A stretch of DNA of 64,000 nt, from the NCBI GenBank assembly GCA_021397845.1, contig CM038044.1, positions 85,507,942-85,571,941 of the forward strand, written 5' to 3'. The notes beneath the pieces were generated by a model. It did not search any database. It had not been told where the DNA came from and saw nothing but the letters and a program-made list of their open reading frames with translations. Below are positions 57,157-64,000 of this stretch, one piece after another. Within the stretch, counting starts at the first letter, position 1; each line of letters opens with the position of its first letter. This DNA comes from Areca catechu (taxonomy: Eukaryota; Streptophyta; Magnoliopsida; Arecales; Arecaceae). The translations under genes were made by a program, and so were the position numbers.

Positions 57157-58723
57157 CCTTGCCCGAAGAATTAGGGTTTTTGGTTTTTAATAAGAGTTGA
57201 CTAGATCAACTTAATTTAGCTTGAGTCTACATTACCTGCATTTTATTTTGTTGAGTCATGTTGACTCAGTAGTGGGCTAGGGTTTCAACCTGGAATGGTA
57301 CACTTTCTTCCAAGACCAGGCAAGTGGACACCACACTCCCAGCCACACTCCCAGTCCAAGGGGCGCCATATCTACATCCAGCAGCTTTTGGTCCCCACTC
57401 CATAGATGGCAACTTCCTTCTCTCATGCGCCAGATAAAGAGAAGTCCACCAAGAGACCACAAATCAAGGGGGCGGCCAAGACTTTCCCAAGAAACCCAAA
57501 GCAAAGAAGGGAAGAAATCCTCTTGGAAGAGAGCTTCACGGGGGCGCCCACTACCTGCCAAAGACAACCAAAACAAAAATGGGAAGGACCTTGACTTAGG
57601 GAGGAAGAAAAGGAGGAGTCCAAAAGAGTTGATCCAGGGAAGGAAGAAAATTTTTCTTGAAGATCCAAGCAAGGTGGCGCCATCTACCTGCCATTTATAA
57701 CCCAAATCCAATTTTTTTGGTATTTTGGCCGACCATATGTGAACGATTTACCCTAATTTGTAGATCCCCTCCTTTAGTCCCACATGGGAAGATGTGAAAC
57801 CCTCCTCCCTTGTAAAGCCTTATAAATTAAACCCCTCTTGTAGGTTTAAAAAAATCAGATGAATGAAAGAAATTTTTTCTTGAGCAAACTTGTGTTTTCT
57901 CTTTTCCGCACTTGCTTCCAGGTGTTGAGCTCCGTGAGGGAGTAAATTCGGGTTCCCCTGGAACCTTGAGGAGGTGAGAGATCTCCAAAACCCCAAACCC
58001 TAGGTTAGCCACTCCACTCCCAAACCCTAGCCGCCATCACCCTTCTCTTTCCACCAAGCCTAGTCTATTCCCTTCTCACGGCCACCATCTCCAAGTCCAG
58101 GCCGACCACCAGCATCCAGCCCCAGTCCAGATACTGCAGATCTACAACAATTCTAAGAGGAAGTCAGATCGGCCTCCAGGAGAATTCGATTTCAGCAGCT
58201 TCAGCTTTCAAGTTCTTCAACCTGGTAAAATCTTTTCTTGAGTTTCTGAATTCCATCATTTGTTCCTCTTCTTTCCCAGATCTTGAGTCCAGGAGAAGCC
58301 GACCAAACCACGAGACCAGTATTGGAGGATCCATTGCGAAGATAGCCGACTCCGAGGATCCCATAATCTGCTCGAGAGAGTTCTTCCACCAAAATCCTGA
58401 GAAGATCACTGTCTGGTTAGTAAACCATCTCTTCTCTCTATTTCTGTTCTGTTGAAAGTTCAGAGCGAAACCCTAGGTCTGGGAGTTTCTCAACCCCCAG
58501 CGATCCGTTACTTCTGAACTACTCTGATAATTTAGTTTCTTCTAAACTGTGCTTTCAATCCTTACCTAGTTTCCTTCAACGTAGTTTAGCTTTACTTTGA
58601 GTCGAAGCCAATTTCTGAAATATATATAAAAAAAAAAGAATTAATCTTAATTTTACTTCCGCATTCGCTTCTTTGTTCTTTGTTCTGCATCATTTTTGGT
58701 ATCAGAGCTTTCGTGCTCCATCA
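57099..58723 (+). repeat. TE12 3' LTR
   Basis: 1625 bp, about 99 percent like the 5' LTR. Seen changes include ttcaag/ttcacg, cttcacag/ctccatag, one extra T near 57715 and catgctgc/cgtgctcc at the end. It ends in CATCA and is followed by TTCCC. Confidence 0.96.
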
Positions 58724-58728
58724 TTCCC

Positions 58729-59278
58729 GCCCTTCTCCTACCCAGAGAACAAAGGTTGGGCTTCCCGCCCTTCTCCTACCCGGAGAAACAAAGCAAAAGC
58801 CCTCTTTTCAATAATTCATTGCTATAAAATCACTAAAATTAATGCAAAGAAACTAAGATCTGAAGAGCTATAAATGAGCTTTCTAGATCTAATGTTAGGA
58901 TGATGCAGAATTTCAGCAACTAACTATATGTCCTAGTCTAAACCTTTGGCTCCGATACCAAAGCTGATGCGGGACTGGCTCTGATACCAAAGATGATGCG
59001 GGATGGATGCAAGGGCTAATCTAAAGATTAAGGATTTAACTTTGATAAGCAATGGCAGCAAACTCAAATAAACTATCAAGAAATTTAAGAAATAGAGACA
59101 AATAATTACTACTAACTACCTGCAATATAATTTGCATGCAATCACATAAAGAACCCTGGATCCGATGATTAAGAAACCACCAAAACTAGGACTTCTTTGC
59201 TTCAAATAATCAGATCTAATGAGATTCTGATGGGTTACTTATCAATAACGATTTTCCCTCCTCCGTTGCAGTAGATCT
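58729..59278 (-). mobile_element. TE11: right part with minisatellite, primer site and 5' LTR start
   Basis: 58729-58790 is the rest of the minisatellite. 58791-58948 is non-coding leader (minus). 58949-58960 reads TGGTATCGGAGC on minus, a primer site of initiator-Met type with one change. The LTR edge TGATGCGGGAC is at 58965, and a second primer-like site (ggctctgatacca) and second edge TGATGCGGGAT at 58994 repeat it 29 bases on. The LTR then continues until TE13 cuts it at 59279. Confidence 0.7.
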
Positions 59279-61571
59279 TGTTGGGAATTGTGTCCCAAAG
59301 CTAATCGCCTAGGTTGTAGGCGGTTGAGCTAAGTATTGTACTTTTTCTTTGAATTAATAAAATATTTTTGGCAGCTCATCACATACTAAATTTTCCTGAA
59401 ATGAACTCTTTCCATGTGATGAAGTCCTTAGGACTACACTGACTTCGATACAGACAGGATGTATCGCGTAGTCCTTAAACCCTGTTCACAACCAAAGGAT
59501 ATATTGTACTGGATGGCAATATATCAAGTATAGGTTGTTATAGTTCACATCGTTTGGTTGTCCTCTTGACCAAATGAATGTGGTGACACTGATATGATCT
59601 ACAAGTGGGATATATGATATCTCATTGAATGTGACTCCGTGCAGCCCCTTTCTGCCAAAGGGATACTCATGATTGGATATGGGTATATGTGTCGCTCTGA
59701 CCTGAGGTCATCACGGTAGCTTGCAAGCAACTCCCTATGCTTTGGTGCCGGACTACCCAGATTTTTAATCCGGTGATGGAAAGTTTCTGGGTGCGGGCAA
59801 GTACTTACGGAGCAGTGATGGACCAAGATGGAATTGACCTGTCCAAACAGTTTGGATTGAATGTCTCGCAGTATCTCAATTTAGCAAATCCTCGACCGGG
59901 GTAGTCCTAGTGAAGAGTCACTAGGCTTGCAAGGTTGAGACACGTAGTCGACTGACTCAGTCTGGGTTGGCAGCCCAATCTCAGTCGTCTCGAGCATTAG
60001 AGGTCAAAGGGATGAATTATACGGTAACCATATGCCAGAGGTTCGACAGTTTGCTCCCGCATCTTCGTCCTATCCGGACGCCGGGACCCATTGCTAGATG
60101 GTTTCCTGTGCTGGTACTAGAATTGTTCTAGTGCTACCATTTAGGTTCGAACCTATGAGGTCACATGCCACAGAGGATTACTCTCTGATCCGGATACCGA
60201 TTACGATTGGAAATCGTCTCGGTTTTATGGTCACAGTTTTTTTTTTAGCACTCTTTTTTCCATCTTGCCCTTGTCTGTGTCAACCGAAAATTATTCCGGA
60301 CTGACCAGGACTGCACCAGGATTTTTCTGAATCAGTTTTGAACTGATTCAGAGTTCGTTTCGGCCTCCAATTGGTTGTGAACCAATTGAACCAATTTTTT
60401 TTGGTCTTGAACCAGGTTCAATTGGATTGAACCGTTTGGTTTAACTAGTTTTGGATCGGTTTTAATGGATCGGTGTTTTTCTCTCCACTTGACTGTTTAA
60501 CACGGTAATTTTGCTGGGAAAAATTTCTTGCATCCGTTGAAGGCCAAGCATCCGAAGTCGAACCTGCTGGGCGTCTCTTCTTCTCCTCCACCGGCTGGTT
60601 TAATCCTCCTGTTAATTGCTGGTTAAATGGAGATCGGCAGCTACTGCCTCTTGGCCTCCCCGCCTCTCAATTTCCCTCTTCCCCTGCTACCTTTAAATAC
60701 CAGCAGTCAGCCCTGTTTTCAGTGAGAATCTCACCGTGAGAAGAGAGGCCCATTTGAGAGAGTTTTTGCCTGCTTCCTTTGGGTATTCATAGGCTGGGTT
60801 TTGGAGGGTGAGAGGGAGAGTCTAAGGCACCTTTTCCTTGTCCCTTAGAGTGCTCAAACCCAGGACTGCAGCAAAGCCAAGTTGTTGCCGTCCACTGTGG
60901 CTTTTTGTTCTTCCAGCAGCTAGCACCATGTATGGAGAGGGATCGGAGGGCCCCCGGCATGTCTCCCCTCTAGAGGGAGTACTCTTCTACTCCTGGGAGC
61001 AAGCAAGGTGAGCCGGATTTGCTGCTGTTGCTCCAAACGCGAAGAAAGAAGCTGTTGTCCTGTTCTGCTGCAGAATTTCTGGCAGCAGACTTTGGGGGTT
61101 TTATATACCTGTTTTAGCTTGTTTTGATTGCAGATATCGATGGCAAATCGAAGACTAATTGTCCACTTTGCTGCAGCTCAAATTTGGGAGCAAACGGAGG
61201 TCCGGAAGCCATCGTTCCGGCAACGTTTTTCAAGCTCAAAACAGAGTTTTCAATCAGCCCAAGGAAGAAGAAGGCTGGAATAGTTTTATTCCAGCTATTC
61301 CATCCTATTCCAGGTTTATTCCAGGCGGAATAAAGGTATGGAAAATTATTTTTTTTAATCATGCATGAATAGATTTATTTGTTCAATGTTTTGAAAATAT
61401 TTTATATTATCATACATGCCTTCATGCAACATGAATAGGTTAGGTTCTAGACGGAGCAGTTTTCCGCTGCGCGGATTTTTTAAAAATATTTTTAAAATCC
61501 ATTCTGCTCCCGCAGCTGTTTGCATGCCTAGTGTAGGACCATGTTAAACCACCTGCACCATTTTTCTTTCA
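59279..61571 (+). repeat. TE13 5' LTR
   Basis: 2293 bp, starting TGTTGGGAATTGTGTCCCAA and ending TTTCTTTCA, one base before the primer site. The start matches the TE4 LTRs on the other strand. Longer than the TE4 LTRs by about 500 bases, with repeated tggttcaattgg-like words near 60360-60470. A weak TATA-like TTTAAATA is at 60692-60699. Small open frames inside are not coding. Confidence 0.92.
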
Positions 61572-61572
61572 G

Positions 61573-61584
61573 TGGTATCAGAGT
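61573..61584 (+). other. TE13 primer binding site (tRNA-iMet type)
   Basis: TGGTATCAGAGT, 11 of 12 bases of the usual site, one base after the LTR end. Confidence 0.9.
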
Positions 61585-63100
61585 CAGGTTGCATGTGTAA
61601 CCTATTCCTGTATGCATGTTTTTAGATTAAAATTGGTTTAATCTAATAATGTATCCAGATTTCTTTTTGGAACCTAGTTGAGACCTTCACCATGACCGTG
61701 TGTCTTTGACACGATGCGGATCGTCTGTGTTGACCTCTTCAGAAGGATCCTTAAAGAATATTAAAATTAAAATTATTTTAATTTGTCGATACATGTTTTT
61801 AGGCATGTTTTATTGGATATAAAATATTTGTAAAATTTTGAATCTAGATGCATGATGTTTTGTTATGTAAAATTATTTTACATAGAAGACTTAATTAAAA
61901 ATTATTTTAATTAAGAGTTTGGCTTATTAAAAAAAAATTTAGGTTTATGAAATCTAATCAAATTAGCATAAGCCATTTTGGGTTAATTGGGTTAGCTGAC
62001 TAGTTGGGTTCATCACTAGGTTAGACCTAAGTTTAGTTGAACCGGATTATAAGAAGATTAAACAAAAGTTGTTTAAGGCCCTTCTTTAGAACTATCTAAT
62101 AGTTAGATTAGCTGATCCATTCATCTAAAATGGATCCAATTAGTGGCTTAGTGGATGCCCGAGTCTTTAGGCTAGTCTGATCAAGTCTGGTAAACCGACT
62201 GGTGTCGAGGTAGGTTTGGCATTGTGATCATGGTTGTATGAGGCTACCTCTTTCCTGGCCAACTTGGTTGGTGTCTAGGAAAGATGGTTAATGGCGGATA
62301 CTCACCCATGATCTCACCTACCTGGCTAGTCGAGTCGACCAGAACTGATTGGAAAAGCTCAATGACTTGAGTTAACCCATGTCACCCAGGTTGATCGGTC
62401 TGACTGATCTATAGGTGCCCATGGATCATTTGTTGATTTATTTCAACCCTCCTGGAATCTAATTGATTCAGTGGGAGGTTGATCCATATCCTTGTCTTTT
62501 CTTCTGTCACAACTAAAAAAATCCTCTAAATTTATTATGTCCTTAAAAAGACTAAGTCAAGGAGTTGACAGTGTCTTAGCCTCCCATTAAGTTGGATAGA
62601 AATGTGTCCACTAGCTTGGTGTGCATCGGCAGTTTCATAGAACGGGTGTACATCCGGCGACTGGAATTTCTATCTGATTGATGATGGTTCAATGCAACCT
62701 CCTTAACGGGACCAGGTGGGCCGGCCATAGTCGGGCTTGGTCTTTAGTTAGCTGGAAGCATTGGATTTGTCATTTTAATGGTTGGACCTAACCAGAGACC
62801 CGCAATAGGAGGCTCCTAGGCTGATTGGGGTGTTCTCTGGGGCAAAATAAAATACTGAAAATTGTTTAGGGAAACAATTGGTTTATGAACCTACCTTTAG
62901 GCTCGTATGGGTGAGCTGGCCATAGTCGGGCTCATGCGAGGCCTATTGGATTTCAGTACCCACTTGAAAAAGTGTTTTCACGGATTGGAGTTAGAGGCTA
63001 CCAATCTGAAAAATTAGTGGGAGAAACCTTTAGACTAAAGTCCAAGTCTTTTGGTTAAATTATTAATTCATACACTTATTTGGTCTTATTTTCTTTTCAG
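61585..63100 (+). other. TE13 untranslated leader
   Basis: 1.5 kb without genes. It contains leader block II (62252-62280), an upstream half-copy CTGGTGTCGAGG near 62200, a downstream half CTACCTGGC near 62322, and two copies of a motif GGCCATAGTCGGGCT (about 62724 and 62918) that TE4 has twice as well. Leader hairpin I is not recognised. Confidence 0.7.
62252..62280 (+). other. Leader block II hairpin in TE13
   Basis: TTCCTGGCCAACTTGGTTGG then TGTCTAGGA. Stem CCAAC/GTTGG, loop TTG. Confidence 0.78.
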
Positions 63101-64000
63101 ATGTCTTCTAATTTATCGCTCCGGTCACTTCTCGATAACGAGAAGTTAAAGGGTCACAACTTCGATAGTTGGTATCGAAGATTGAGAATCGTTCTGGAGC
63201 ATGAACGGATCCTCTATGTGATAACGAATCTGGCACCTGAAATCCATCCCGCTAATGCACGGAGTGTGGTCAGAGATGCTTATCTGAAGTGGGTCTCTGA
63301 TCGGACTACTGTCCGATGCATTATGTTAGCGGCGATGAACGACGAGTTCAGTCGCAAATTCGAGGAGGCCCAACCTGATGAAATCCTTCAAAAGTTGAAG
63401 GAATCCTTCAGCACCCCGGATGATGTAGAATGGAACAAAGTGTCTTGTGCCATCTACAATTCCAAGATGCCGAATGGCGGTTCAGTCACTGATCATGTAT
63501 TGTACATGATCGAGTTGATTGAAAAACTGGGCAAACTCGAATGCCTCTTGCATGAGCAGCTCGGCAAGGATGCGATCCTGAATTCTCTTCCCTCTTCCTA
63601 TCTTGATTTTCTCGATCATTATAGAATGAACAAGCCTGCAGTTAACTACCATGGTCTTTTGGGGTTGCTGCAGACTTTTGAGAAAGACCACCAACTGAAT
63701 AAGGGGGTGGTGAATTTAGTGGGAGGTAGTAGAGGTCGTCGTCCCTTTAAGAAAGGGAAGAAGAAATCAAATAAGAAGGAAAAGAAGGTGCATAATGCTC
63801 CTGGCCCTAGTCAGACCAGGAAGTATAAGGCTGATCATTCTTCTGCAGAATGTTTCTACTGCAAGAAGAAGGGACACTGGAAGAGGAACTGTCCTCTTTA
63901 TATTACGTCCCTTGATCCGAACAGGCCGAGGAAGCAGAAGTCTGTTGAACAAGGTATTTATATGATAAAACCTTGCAATTACTCAATTGTTGATACTGCT
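63101..64000 (+). CDS. TE13 Gag (to pol), intact and running off the window
   Basis: ATG at 63101 follows the leader exactly as in the TE4 gags, and 300 codons are open to the last base of the window. It opens MSSNLSLRSLLDNEKLKGHN. The copia capsid region runs to about residue 175 (RRLRIVLEHERILYVI, SDRTTVRCIMLAAMNDEF, DHVLYMIELIEKLGKLE). A basic Lys/Gly-rich part follows at about 205-235, with a zinc knuckle near 250-263, CFYCKKKGHWKRNC, all ligands present. Then the protease region begins (NYSIVDTA at the end, close to the active Asp). In copia elements Gag and Pol are usually one frame, and this fits. Gag would package the element RNA. It is the only long unbroken copia frame here. Confidence 0.93.
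   Translation, partial: MSSNLSLRSLLDNEKLKGHNFDSWYRRLRIVLEHERILYVITNLAPEIHPANARSVVRDAYLKWVSDRTTVRCIMLAAMNDEFSRKFEEAQPDEILQKLKESFSTPDDVEWNKVSCAIYNSKMPNGGSVTDHVLYMIELIEKLGKLECLLHEQLGKDAILNSLPSSYLDFLDHYRMNKPAVNYHGLLGLLQTFEKDHQLNKGVVNLVGGSRGRRPFKKGKKKSNKKEKKVHNAPGPSQTRKYKADHSSAECFYCKKKGHWKRNCPLYITSLDPNRPRKQKSVEQGIYMIKPCNYSIVDTA

Larger units (their letters stand above)
49829..58723 (+). mobile_element. TE12: chromodomain Ty3/gypsy retrotransposon, nearly complete
   Basis: 8.9 kb with LTRs 49829-51451 and 57099-58723 and TSD TTCCC at 49824-49828 and 58724-58728. Order: LTR, primer site, leader, gag with two zinc knuckles, protease, RT, RNase H, integrase, chromodomain, LTR. The chromodomain at the integrase end marks a chromovirus; likeness to the Galadriel/Monkey branch is an inference. 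LTRs differ at about 14 sites by eye, so it is among the youngest insertions, but one stop and two shifts break the polyprotein. Confidence 0.97.
59279..64000 (+). mobile_element. TE13: Ty1/copia retrotransposon, 5' part, cut by the window end
   Basis: 5' LTR 59279-61571, primer site 61573, leader, gag from 63101. LTR start and gag are close kin of TE4, in the opposite direction. It sits in the LTR of TE11. The 5 bases before it are AGATC or GATCT; the far end is not in the window, so the duplication cannot be checked. It may be the best preserved copia element here. Confidence 0.93.

Noticed and set aside
1..64000. A host gene or a non-transposon system such as a gene cluster
   Set aside because: Every stretch with protein likeness belongs to retrotransposon gag, pol or extra frames; no intron-exon gene structure was recognisable by eye. 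A homology search with host proteins would settle this.

Overview
This window is intergenic DNA from a flowering plant with a large, repeat-rich genome. No host gene, rRNA or tRNA gene is recognisable in it. Almost everything is LTR retrotransposon. The plant origin follows from the families: Ty1/copia elements primed by initiator-Met tRNA, chromodomain Ty3/gypsy elements, Tat-like and Athila-like gypsy remnants, a SIRE-like LTR and a hAT-like MITE. A monocot is a guess; the species cannot be told from what I can see.

Layout from left to right. 1-7959: a decayed copia element on the minus strand (TE1), cut by the window start. 7965-12015 and 29214-30040: an Athila-like gypsy remnant on plus (TE2), split by a minus-strand chromodomain gypsy element (TE3, 12016-29208, TSD AGAAA). 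TE3 is itself split by a minus-strand copia element (TE4, 13900-25915, TSD GGTTT). TE4 carries a 235 bp MITE (17935-18169) and a 2.45 kb tandem duplication of leader plus gag. 30041-34433: a gypsy gag fragment, a SIRE-like LTR with primer site (TE7), a long antisense pseudogene and an LTR fragment. 34434-48738: a Tat-like gypsy polyprotein on plus (TE9), split inside reverse transcriptase by a minus-strand copia element (TE10, 35745-45815, TSD AAAGG). 48739-59278: pieces of a minus-strand LTR element (TE11), split by a nearly complete chromodomain gypsy element on plus (TE12, 49829-58723, TSD TTCCC). 59279 to the window end: a plus-strand copia element (TE13) with LTR, primer site, leader and an unbroken gag frame that runs off the window.

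The insertions give a relative timeline: TE2 before TE3 before TE4 before the MITE; TE9 before TE10; TE11 before both TE12 and TE13. TE12 is young, with LTRs differing at only about 14 sites by eye, yet its polyprotein has one nonsense codon and two frameshifts. Only the TE13 gag frame looks open, as far as it can be seen.

The most interesting signal lies in the non-coding leaders between primer site and gag. A hairpin of about 75 nt is shared between copia elements (TE1, TE4) and the gypsy element TE12, with two compensatory base-pair changes. A second hairpin block is shared by TE1, TE4, TE10, TE13 and TE12, again with compensatory changes. TE1 and TE10 also share four regularly spaced small hairpins whose stems covary. 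Together these suggest structured leader RNA conserved across two retrotransposon superfamilies. Other unexplained signals are an inverted repeat bracketing the polypurine tract of the copia elements, a terminal hairpin at the gypsy LTR start, a duplicated LTR-end/primer-site junction in two gypsy-type elements, and palindrome arrays inside LTRs.
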